Assembly (NCBI GenBank): GCA_036489445.1
Contig: DASXFV010000012.1
Coordinates: 1-24,953 of the forward strand
DNA length: 24,953 bases
Direction of reading: 5' to 3'
DNA from: DAIDKA01 sp036489445
Lineage (GTDB): Bacteria; Pseudomonadota; Gammaproteobacteria; Steroidobacterales; Steroidobacteraceae
The position numbers and the translations under genes are program-made. Below, piece after piece: positions 8,913 to 16,448 of the stretch (the stretch's first letter is position 1; every line of letters starts with the position of its first letter). The notes under the pieces are model-generated. The model searched no databases and was not told the origin of the DNA. It was given only the letters and a program-made list of their open reading frames with translations.

Positions 8913-11426
8913 TTACAAAGAACCGGTCGGCGAACGGGCCGCCTGACCGGCAAGATTGGCGGCGGTGCGACGGATGGTGCCTGAGGACTCACCGGGAGCC
9001 TGCAGGGGAATCTCATCTTCGCGGAAGGCCTGGCTGTTGACGATGCCCAGCACGACATCGGAGAACCTGTAGTGATCCTTGGCGGTGTTGCGCACGATGG
9101 CGCGCACCGTGGGCATGTCGTAGTAGTCCAGGCCGCGGCCCAGTCCATAGGACATCAGGTTCTCCGTGAAGGTTTCCACGAACTGCGAGGCATGCGCGAC
9201 CATGTGATTGCGCAGATCGTTGATGCCATGCACTGGCGTGCCATCAGCGAGCTTGCCGTTCGCATCGATGGGCGTACCGGCATCGATGTCCTTGTCGCGC
9301 CACTGCCCCAGGGCGTTGAAGTTCTCCATCGCCAGACCGATGGGATCAATAATGGCATGGCAGGCATTGCAGGATGGCGTCGCGCGATGCATCTCCATGC
9401 GCGCCCGCACGGTCAGCTGATCCACGCCCTCCTGGCTCTCCATGAAAGGCGGAACGCCCGGTGGCGGCGCTTGCGGCGGCGTACCCAGGAATTTGTCCAG
9501 CACATAGGCGCCGCGCAGCACGATCGAGGTCCGGTTCGCATACGACGTAGTCATCAACACAGCGCCCTTGCCCAGCAAACCGCGCCGATAGTCCGGCACT
9601 GTCACGGCGCGGAACTCGCCGCCCCGGACATTGGGGATGTGGTAATGCAGAGCCAGGCGCTCATTGAGATAGGTGCGGTTGGAGGTCAGCAGGTCCACGA
9701 CACTGCTGTCCGAATCAAACACGCTGCCGATGAACAGTTCGATTTCCTTCTCGAAGGCCGGCTCCAGATCCGAGGTGAAGTCAGGAAACAGATTGGTATC
9801 CGGATCGACCAGCTCCAGGCCGTGGATGTTCAGCCACTCGAAGGCGAAGTCAGTAACCAGGGTATGCGAGCGCGGATCCTTGAGCATCCGGCGCACCTGC
9901 GCATCCAGGACGGCCGGGTCGTGCAGCTGGCCCGCCCCTGCCACCTTGATGAGTGCATCATCCGGGGGTCCTGCCCACAGGAAGAACGAGAGGCGCGAGG
10001 CCAAATCGATATCATTCAGCGGAAACGGCTTGCCTGGCACTGCGTCCGGCGGTGGCTCATGCATGCGGAACAGGAATTTCGGACTCACGAGGATCGCCAG
10101 CAGTCCTTTCTGGATGCCGGAGTCGAAGCCACCGCCTTCCTGGCGCCCCGCGGCGTAGAAATCCATTGCACCCTTCAGATCCGCGTCGGTGAGCGGACGG
10201 CGGAACGCGCGCCGGGCGATGGTCGCGAAGATCTGGCGCGCACAGGGGGTCTCCTGCGCAGCGGTCTTGGGATAGCAGGTGAAGATCCTGCGACGGCTGG
10301 GCGTATCGCTGACACCCTGCGCCACGGTCGGTCCCTTGATCTCCACGTTCGCCAGTCTGGGACCACTGGAGTTGCCGTTCACCGGCTGGCCCATGCCGGC
10401 CACGGGCACGAAGGCATGCAGGATTTCGTTGGTCTCCGCAGCGCTGGTCTGCACAAACGTGATACCGATGTGATGCTCGCCGGCCGTGATGTGCACGGGG
10501 ACGTTCTTGAACCGGTCATTGATCATGGTCAGGCCTGCGGCCTGCTGCAGGTCCACGGCATCCAGGTCCTTGGGACCTCCAAGCTGGTTCTCGAAAACCC
10601 GCTTGCCATCCACGGTGATGATCAGCGTGTTGGGGTCCAGTTCGCCCCACAGGTAGCCGGCGCCCACCAAGCCGTTGATGGTGAAGCGGTACTCACCGTC
10701 GGCAGGAAAGGTATGGCTGAAGAGCATGCCGCCACGGGTGCCCAGCGGCAGTCCGTCAACATGCATGTACTGATATTCCTGGGGCTCCGGCGGACCGTTG
10801 AAGAACACATCCTGTGTGCGCGCGTGCGGGCTGCCGATCGCCTCGACGGTCACCTGGCGGGCCGCGGAAAAGTACTGATCGAGGAAGGTCGGGGAGACCT
10901 TGAGAACTTCGGCGATGTTGTCGAAGTTGCCGCTCTTGTCATCGCGCGGCAGCAGTGCCGTGGGATCAACCGTCACATCGAGCAGATCCTGGATCGCATT
11001 GGCGTACTCATTGCGGTTCAGACGATGCAGCACCATGTGTCCGGGATTCGGATGCCGGGACCCGTATTGATTGAGAAAGTCTTCCGCGGCATGGGCGAAG
11101 GCCTGGCGTGCGGCGGCATCCGGTTGGGGCTTGCCCGGAGGCGGCATCAGTCCGCCCCGCAACTTGATGATCGCCTCTTCCCAGATCCTTGCATCATCAC
11201 CGGCCGAGTCGGCGTTCATCGTGTCGAAGGCCACGCCACCGGCCCAGTCCGTGGAGTTGTGGCACTTCTCGCAGTATGTCTGCAGCATGTGCCAGTCGCC
11301 TTTGAAGGCGGGCGCGTGGGCCTGGGTGGTGGAGGGGTCGGCTGATGCCGCCGAGGCCAGCACTAGCGTGCTGAGGGCAGCCCAGGCCAGTGATCTGATG
11401 CGGATGTAGTCCATAGATAAATGCAT
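8913..11426 (-). CDS. Multidomain DUF1587/DUF1595/DUF1592/DUF1588/DUF1585 cytochrome-like protein (cassette B)
   Basis: This encodes 837 residues from ATG 11426, which lies one base after the upstream MBL stop (TGATATG). An in-frame ATG at 11414 is an alternative; neither has a clear Shine-Dalgarno site, which favours coupling at 11426. A Sec signal peptide (SLAWAALSTLVLASAASA) comes first. Next is a CEKCH heme c motif (C52, C55, H56), then the DUF1587-like region (HRLNRNEYANAIQDLL), a beta-rich segment, and DUF1595, DUF1592, DUF1588 and DUF1585 blocks. A second CNACH motif (C686, C689, H690) precedes IDPIGLAMENFNALG. The CxxCH motifs suggest a periplasmic heme protein that could pass electrons, but this family has no established reaction. 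It is the full-length paralogue of the partial gene at 2-1573. Confidence 0.9.
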   Translation of the reverse strand: MHLSMDYIRIRSLAWAALSTLVLASAASADPSTTQAHAPAFKGDWHMLQTYCEKCHNSTDWAGGVAFDTMNADSAGDDARIWEEAIIKLRGGLMPPPGKPQPDAAARQAFAHAAEDFLNQYGSRHPNPGHMVLHRLNRNEYANAIQDLLDVTVDPTALLPRDDKSGNFDNIAEVLKVSPTFLDQYFSAARQVTVEAIGSPHARTQDVFFNGPPEPQEYQYMHVDGLPLGTRGGMLFSHTFPADGEYRFTINGLVGAGYLWGELDPNTLIITVDGKRVFENQLGGPKDLDAVDLQQAAGLTMINDRFKNVPVHITAGEHHIGITFVQTSAAETNEILHAFVPVAGMGQPVNGNSSGPRLANVEIKGPTVAQGVSDTPSRRRIFTCYPKTAAQETPCARQIFATIARRAFRRPLTDADLKGAMDFYAAGRQEGGGFDSGIQKGLLAILVSPKFLFRMHEPPPDAVPGKPFPLNDIDLASRLSFFLWAGPPDDALIKVAGAGQLHDPAVLDAQVRRMLKDPRSHTLVTDFAFEWLNIHGLELVDPDTNLFPDFTSDLEPAFEKEIELFIGSVFDSDSSVVDLLTSNRTYLNERLALHYHIPNVRGGEFRAVTVPDYRRGLLGKGAVLMTTSYANRTSIVLRGAYVLDKFLGTPPQAPPPGVPPFMESQEGVDQLTVRARMEMHRATPSCNACHAIIDPIGLAMENFNALGQWRDKDIDAGTPIDANGKLADGTPVHGINDLRNHMVAHASQFVETFTENLMSYGLGRGLDYYDMPTVRAIVRNTAKDHYRFSDVVLGIVNSQAFREDEIPLQAPGESSGTIRRTAANLAGQAARSPTGSL

Positions 11427-11427
11427 A

Positions 11428-12420
11428 TCAGCGCGTGTAGCGGCGAATTTCGTTGACGTGATACCAGGCACCGTCATAGGCCATCTGCAGGAACGGTTCC
11501 GGGTTACCCCAGCGCGCATCGAACTCGGCGCTGGGCTTGGCGGCCTCAAACTGCTCCCAGGTCTGTCCTTTGTAGTAGCTGGTGCCGATCTTCGCCAGCA
11601 TCGCGGTGCACATGTCGTGCTGCTCCTGCATGTCCGCGCGGGTGCGCACGGCCCCCGCACCGGAGATGATCCGTGTCTGGGCATCCGCTTTGGCCAGCAG
11701 CGTTTTCAACCCGTCGATCATGCCGCCCAACCAGCCGCCAGTGCAGTAATCCGGCAACGGGTATGTGCCCGCGGTGACTACTCCGCCCGCCACCAGGACA
11801 TTTTCCCGGGGAAAGAACACATAGATATCGCCATCGGTATGGGCCTGCGGCATGATGCTGTACTCGACATCCTGCCCGCCGAAGCTCTGCTTCTGTGCTC
11901 CATAGAAGAATGTCTGCGTGGGCAGTGCGCGGGCCGGCATAGGGGGATAGATGCGGTGCTCCCATTTCGAATCAACACGGGTTCCGAGCCACAACCGGGT
12001 GTTCTCGTGGGCGATGATTTTCACGCCGGCCTTGCCGAGTGCTGCATTGGAACCGGTGTGATCCCAGTGCCAATGTGTGTTCAGCAGCAATTGCACCTTG
12101 GCGCCACCGGATACCGACGCCACCTGGGCCAGCAGCAGCGGACTGTCCTGCTCCAGTCCGCCATCCACCAGCAGCACACCGTCCGCCGTGGTGGCTGCGA
12201 CCACATTGCCCCCGGCGCCCTGGAACAGGTGCAGCGAATCGGACAATGCGGTGTGCACGATCTTGGCGCTGGCCACGGAATCGGCCATCTTGGCCAGCGC
12301 CAGGCGCGGCGCCAGGGCACAGGCTGCCACGCCTGCGGCACCGGCAATCGCGCCCCGCAGTACGCTGCGTCGCGTGCCGAAGGGGCCCTGCCATCCGGCC
12401 CTCGTATCCACAATACTCAT
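11428..12420 (-). CDS. MBL-fold metallo-hydrolase, Tat-exported (cassette B)
   Basis: This encodes 330 residues from ATG 12418-12420. The N-terminus has a twin-arginine signal (TRRSVLRG, residues 16-23) and a hydrophobic run ending ALAPRLALA. Metallo-beta-lactamase landmarks are LVDGG (84-88), NTHWHWDHTG (114-123) with H116, H118, D120 and H121 intact, IIAHE (135-139), and QAHTDGD (192-198). The bridging Asp after VLVAG is replaced by Gly, and the last metal histidine (normally GHG) is A255 in SGAGAV. It is therefore more complete than the cassette A copy but still lacks two usual ligands. It opens the cassette B operon and overlaps nothing; the DUF1592 gene follows one base after its stop. 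Related MBL proteins occur near PQQ dehydrogenases, and one lies divergently next door. Confidence 0.88.
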   Translation of the reverse strand: MSIVDTRAGWQGPFGTRRSVLRGAIAGAAGVAACALAPRLALAKMADSVASAKIVHTALSDSLHLFQGAGGNVVAATTADGVLLVDGGLEQDSPLLLAQVASVSGGAKVQLLLNTHWHWDHTGSNAALGKAGVKIIAHENTRLWLGTRVDSKWEHRIYPPMPARALPTQTFFYGAQKQSFGGQDVEYSIMPQAHTDGDIYVFFPRENVLVAGGVVTAGTYPLPDYCTGGWLGGMIDGLKTLLAKADAQTRIISGAGAVRTRADMQEQHDMCTAMLAKIGTSYYKGQTWEQFEAAKPSAEFDARWGNPEPFLQMAYDGAWYHVNEIRRYTR

Positions 12421-12475
12421 ACGCCAATTTTACGGGATTACCCTGGTGGCCGCACACATGCCTAATGTGAATTGC
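12421..12475. promoter_or_regulatory. Divergent intergenic region between cassette B and the PQQ dehydrogenase gene
   Basis: The 55 bases must hold promoters for both directions if cassette B and the dehydrogenase gene are transcribed from here. On the minus strand TAAAAT (12429-12434) resembles a -10 box only 8 bases before the MBL ATG, which would give a very short or absent leader. No good -35 hexamer is visible on either strand. The compact sharing suggests coregulation of cassette B with the dehydrogenase, but this is inference. Confidence 0.3.
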
Positions 12476-14656
12476 ATGAAAACCCCACTCCATTGGCACC
12501 TGGGCGTCATAGGTGCAACGGCACTGCTGCTGTCTACGCCTCAGGCAGTCCCGGCACAAGCTCCGGGCGGCGCCACAGCGGGCGCGCATCGCGCAGGCAA
12601 TGTGACCGATGAACGGCTGCTGCACGCCGATCAGGACCCCGGCAACTGGCTGACGTATGGGGGCAACTGGCAAGAGCTGCGCTATTCGCGACTCACCGGT
12701 ATCAACGCCGACAATGTCAGCGCCTTGAAGCCCGCATGGACGGCGGAGTTCGACACCACTCGCGGCCAGGAGGCGACCCCGATTGTGGTGGATGGGGTCA
12801 TGTACGTGAGTACCGCGTGGAGCAAAGTCTATGCGCTGGACGCCGCGACCGGGCGGCAGATCTGGTACTACGACCCCAAAGTGCCGGGCCCGACGGGCGC
12901 GCATGCCTGCTGCGATGTGGTCAACCGCGGAGTGGCCGTCTATGAAGGCAAGGTCTATATCGCCAGTCTGGATGGCCGCCTGATCGCGCTTGATGCGGCC
13001 ACCGGCAAACCCAGGTGGAGCGTGCGGATGTTCGAGTATCCGAGCCACTGGTACTCGAGCACCGGCGCGCCGCGTGCGGCACGCGGCAAGATTTTTATCG
13101 GCAATGCCGGTGCGGATTTTGGCGGGCGCGGCTTTGTTTCTGCCTACGACGCGGGTACCGGCAGGCTGGTGTGGCGTTTCTATACCGTTCCCGGCGATCC
13201 GACCGGACCGCCGGATGGAGCCGCCTCGGATCAGGTGTTGAAGACCAAGGCCCTGCCGACCTGGTCTGGCGATTGGGTCAAGTACGGGGGCGGGGGTGAG
13301 GTGTGGAACGCCCTGGTCTACGACCCGGACTTCAACCAGATCTACATGGCCACGGGCAACGGCTTTCCCTGGAACCAGAATTACCGCTCCAATGGCACCG
13401 GCGACAATCTGTTCATTTCCTCGATCATCGCAGTCGATGCGGACACCGGTCAGTATCGCTGGCACTACCAGGAGACCCCGGGGGATCGCTGGGACTACGA
13501 CGCCATCGCCGACATGACCCTGGTCGACCTGCCTTGGGCCGGGGGCACTCGCAAGGTGCTGCTGCACGCCCCCAAGAACGGTTTCCTCTATGTACTCGAC
13601 CGCAAGACCGGGAAGCTCCTGGCGGCCGATGCGTATGTACCGGGCATCAACTGGGCCACGGGTGTGGACCTCGCCACCGGACGGCCGAACGTTGTGCCGG
13701 CGGCCCGGTACAAGGATGCGCCCTGGCTGGGTATTCCCGGCGGCGGTGGGGGTCACAACTGGTACCCGGTGGCATTCAATCCGGGTACCGGCCTGCTCTA
13801 CATCCCGGCGGCGCAAAGTTCCACGTTCTACTCGCCGACCAAGCACTACAAGTACGACGACGGCTTGGAGCAAATCGGCGTCGACCTGGATGCGGCGACC
13901 CATGGCGCGGTGCAAACCCGCCCACACATGCCGCCGCGCAAGGATTATCTGCTGGCCTGGAACCCCCTCACCCGCAAGGCGGCCTTTACCGTCCCGGGTC
14001 GGGGCGGCGGCGTGCTCACCACCGCCGGCAATCTGATATTCCAGGGTCGCTCCCGTGAGGGTGTCCTGGGAACCTTCGTCGCGCTGCGCGCCACGGATGG
14101 CCGCGAGTTGTGGTCCTGGAATACCCCTGATGCCATGCCCGGAGGACCGGTGACCTACCTGGTGAACGGTGCGCAATATGTGGCGGTCATTTCCGGTGCT
14201 TCATTGATCGCCAACACCAGCACGCCCCGCATCCGGCACAACGGTCGGATGCTCGCCTTCAAACTCAGTGGCACGGGCGTGCTGCCGCCCGACCCCCCGC
14301 TGGCCCCGCCGCCCAACCCGCCGGTGCAGGTCGCCAGGCCCAGCCAGGTCGCCCTCGGGGACACCGTTTACGGGCAGCACTGCGGCCTGTGCCATGGCTT
14401 CGATGCGGTCTCGGGAAATATCGTGCCGGACCTGCGTCGGTCGGCATTCCTGACCAGTCCGAAGGGCTGGCAGGAAGTGGTCATTGGTGGCGCCTTATCC
14501 AGTCGCGGCATGATCAGCTGGAAGCAGTTCATCACCCCGGTGCAGGCCGAGGCCGTGCGTGCATACGTGGGCGAACGGGCCCGGGCCCTGCAGCTTGACC
14601 TTGAACATAAGGCCGCGCCGCTTCCCGCGGGTGCGCAGCACCAGGTGCCCAGGTGA
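12476..14656 (+). CDS. Quinohemoprotein (PQQ and heme c) alcohol dehydrogenase, type II-like
   Basis: This encodes 726 residues from ATG 12476, followed by a Sec signal (LGVIGATALLLSTPQAVPAQA). An in-frame ATG at 12458 is an alternative with a weak GGTGG upstream. The N-terminal two thirds form a PQQ beta-propeller, with repeated DAATG-x-x-W blades, the adjacent cysteines C145-C146 typical of PQQ alcohol dehydrogenases, and ATGNGFPWN. The active-site segment is W339-D340-Y341-D342, where D340 is the expected catalytic base. The C-terminal domain is a cytochrome c, with CGLCH (C636, C639, H640) and a likely axial Met679 in RGMISW. It should oxidise an alcohol or aldehyde in the periplasm and pass electrons to its own heme. 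The second Asp is a lanthanide-type signature. Substrate is unknown. Confidence 0.9.
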   Translation: MKTPLHWHLGVIGATALLLSTPQAVPAQAPGGATAGAHRAGNVTDERLLHADQDPGNWLTYGGNWQELRYSRLTGINADNVSALKPAWTAEFDTTRGQEATPIVVDGVMYVSTAWSKVYALDAATGRQIWYYDPKVPGPTGAHACCDVVNRGVAVYEGKVYIASLDGRLIALDAATGKPRWSVRMFEYPSHWYSSTGAPRAARGKIFIGNAGADFGGRGFVSAYDAGTGRLVWRFYTVPGDPTGPPDGAASDQVLKTKALPTWSGDWVKYGGGGEVWNALVYDPDFNQIYMATGNGFPWNQNYRSNGTGDNLFISSIIAVDADTGQYRWHYQETPGDRWDYDAIADMTLVDLPWAGGTRKVLLHAPKNGFLYVLDRKTGKLLAADAYVPGINWATGVDLATGRPNVVPAARYKDAPWLGIPGGGGGHNWYPVAFNPGTGLLYIPAAQSSTFYSPTKHYKYDDGLEQIGVDLDAATHGAVQTRPHMPPRKDYLLAWNPLTRKAAFTVPGRGGGVLTTAGNLIFQGRSREGVLGTFVALRATDGRELWSWNTPDAMPGGPVTYLVNGAQYVAVISGASLIANTSTPRIRHNGRMLAFKLSGTGVLPPDPPLAPPPNPPVQVARPSQVALGDTVYGQHCGLCHGFDAVSGNIVPDLRRSAFLTSPKGWQEVVIGGALSSRGMISWKQFITPVQAEAVRAYVGERARALQLDLEHKAAPLPAGAQHQVPR

Positions 14657-14711
14657 GCCGTTGCCGAATCAAGCCGCTCAGGTTCGGCCCGCGGCCCGCG
14701 GACAAGGTGTT

Positions 14712-14717
14712 TATACT
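14712..14717 (+). promoter_or_regulatory. Possible -10 box upstream of the ThDP enzyme gene
   Basis: TATACT at this position is one mismatch from TATAAT and would place transcription start about 60 bases before the ATG at 14787. No convincing -35 hexamer lies 16-18 bases upstream, where the sequence is GC-rich (repeated CCGCGG). It is offered as a candidate only. Confidence 0.25.
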
Positions 14718-14786
14718 CCAATGTCGCGCGGGACCATGCCAGACTGTGCGGCGCAGTCGAGTGGACCATCCAATCGGAGAGGGACG

Positions 14787-16448
14787 ATGAACGTAGCTCA
14801 AGTGACCGCTGAGATCTTGAAGCGCGAGAGCACTGATTACCTGCTCGCGTATCCTTTGAACCCTCTTACCGAATCGGCCGCTGCGGCCGGTATCCGGCCC
14901 ATCATCGTGCGCCAGGAGCGCATCGGCATTCATATGGCCGATGCCATCAGCCGCCTGAATTCAGGCGACAAGGTCGGCGTGTTCTGTCAGCAGGCCGGTC
15001 CGGGTGTGGAGAATTCCTTCGGCGCCGTGGCGCAAGCCTGGTCCGAATGCGTGCCCCTGATCGTGATTCCCGCCGGCTCAGCCCGCAGGGAAGCGTGGGT
15101 GAAGCCCGGCTTCAACGCGACACTCAATTATCAGCACATCACCAAGTCGGCCGAGATGATCACGACGCCGGAGCAGCTGGTGCCGGCCCTGCGCCGGGCC
15201 TATACCCAGGCCCGCAATGGGCGCCCAGGCCCGTGCCTCATCGAGATTCCCGGCGACATGTGGAACGTGGAAGTGCCGGGCACCATCGACTATGTACCCG
15301 TCAAGCGGTACCGCTCTGCTCCGGATCCGGAGATGGTCGACAAGGTCGCCGCGGTCCTGATCGGCGCACAGCGGCCCCTGCTGTATGTGGGCCAGGGCGT
15401 GCACTATGCGCGGGCCTGGGATGAGCTGCGCAAGGTGGCCGAATTGCTGGAGGCGCCGGTCACCACCAGCCTGGAAGGCAAGAGCGCCTTCCCGGAGACC
15501 CACCCACTGTCCCTGGGATCCGGCGGCGTTTCCATGCCGCGTGCGGTATTCCAGCATGTGCAGGACGCCGATGTGGTGTTCGGCATCGGCGCCAGCTTCA
15601 CCGCCACCGGCTTCGGCATCCGCTTCCCGACGAAGGACAAGGTGTTCATCCACAACACCCTGGATCCGATGGATATCAATAAGAACATCCCCACGGAGTA
15701 TCCGTTGCTGGGTGATTCGAAGTTGACCCTGGCCATGTTGTATACCGCATTGCACGAGCGGTTGAAGGGCAAGCCACGCGGCCTCACACCCGCCGTCAAT
15801 GCCAACATCCGGGCATTGAATGATCCGTGGATGGCGCAGTGGCGGCCGTACCTGACCAGCGAAGACAAACCGCTGTCACCGTACCGTGTCATCGCCGATC
15901 TCATGTCAGTGGCCGACGTGCCCAACACCGTCATCACGCACGATGCGGGCAGTCCGCGCGATGAGCTGTCGCCCTTCTGGAAACCCGTTACCGCGCATAG
16001 CTATATCGGCTGGGGCAAGACCACGCAGCTGGGCTACGGTCTGGGACTGGCCATGGGTGCCAAGCTCGCCCGCCCGGACAAGCTGTGCATCAACATGTGG
16101 GGTGATGCTGCAATCGGCATGACCGGCATGGACTTTGAGACCGCGGTGCGCAACCGCATTCCCATCCTGTCGATATTGTTCAACAACTATTCCATGGCCA
16201 TGGAGCTCAAGGCCATGGCGGTCTCGACAGAGAAGTATCACTCGACCGATATTTCCGGAAACTACGCCGATTGGGCCAAGGCCCTGGGCGGTCACAGCGA
16301 ACGGGTGACGGAACCTTCCCAGGTGGTACACGCTCTGAAGACCGCCATCGCCGCCACCCAGGAAGGTCGCCCGGCGCTGCTGGAATTCATCACCACCAAG
16401 AACAAAATATACTCGACGTTCCAGGCCGGATATCAGAGCAAGGCCTGA
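14787..16448 (+). CDS. Thiamine-diphosphate-dependent enzyme, acetolactate-synthase-like
   Basis: This encodes 553 residues from ATG 14787, with a strong GGAGAGGGA ribosome site just upstream. The three-domain ThDP fold is visible. The N-terminal pyrimidine-binding domain has the catalytic Glu44 in VRQERIGIHMADAISR, followed by GPGVENSFGAVAQAW. A middle domain contains LLYVGQGVHYARAW. The C-terminal PP domain has the metal-binding G439-D440-A441 ... N466-N467 motif with 24-odd residues between. There is no signal peptide, so it is cytoplasmic. ThDP enzymes of this group carboligate, decarboxylate or cleave 2-keto acids or acyl-CoA; nothing here decides which. No ilvN regulatory subunit or other branched-chain gene is nearby, which argues against housekeeping acetolactate synthase. 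Its stop overlaps the next gene's start (TGATG), so the two products are probably made in step. Confidence 0.88.
   Translation: MNVAQVTAEILKRESTDYLLAYPLNPLTESAAAAGIRPIIVRQERIGIHMADAISRLNSGDKVGVFCQQAGPGVENSFGAVAQAWSECVPLIVIPAGSARREAWVKPGFNATLNYQHITKSAEMITTPEQLVPALRRAYTQARNGRPGPCLIEIPGDMWNVEVPGTIDYVPVKRYRSAPDPEMVDKVAAVLIGAQRPLLYVGQGVHYARAWDELRKVAELLEAPVTTSLEGKSAFPETHPLSLGSGGVSMPRAVFQHVQDADVVFGIGASFTATGFGIRFPTKDKVFIHNTLDPMDINKNIPTEYPLLGDSKLTLAMLYTALHERLKGKPRGLTPAVNANIRALNDPWMAQWRPYLTSEDKPLSPYRVIADLMSVADVPNTVITHDAGSPRDELSPFWKPVTAHSYIGWGKTTQLGYGLGLAMGAKLARPDKLCINMWGDAAIGMTGMDFETAVRNRIPILSILFNNYSMAMELKAMAVSTEKYHSTDISGNYADWAKALGGHSERVTEPSQVVHALKTAIAATQEGRPALLEFITTKNKIYSTFQAGYQSKA

Noticed and set aside
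7391..9040. A + strand open frame opposite the cassette B DUF1552 and ankyrin genes
   Set aside because: It runs across two real genes and their gap, has no family similarity that I can see, and has shadow-type composition.
9072..11345. A long + strand open frame (over 700 codons) opposite the cassette B DUF1592 gene
   Set aside because: It is His/Arg/Gly-rich without any family motif, and lies wholly antisense to a gene with clear domains and heme motifs. Long antisense frames are expected at this GC content.
11972..14176. A long - strand open frame opposite the PQQ dehydrogenase gene
   Set aside because: There is no recognisable motif or ribosome site; composition (Arg, Gly, His, Val) is that of the complement of a GC-rich coding sequence.
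14686..14700. CCGCGG repeats as an operator or terminator
   Set aside because: Short GC-only self-complementary words are common at this composition, and no T-run or symmetric spacing supports a function.
14787..16448. Housekeeping acetolactate synthase (ilvB/ilvI)
   Set aside because: No small subunit gene or other branched-chain amino acid gene is adjacent, and the partner is a binding-fold protein; only superfamily-level similarity is clear.
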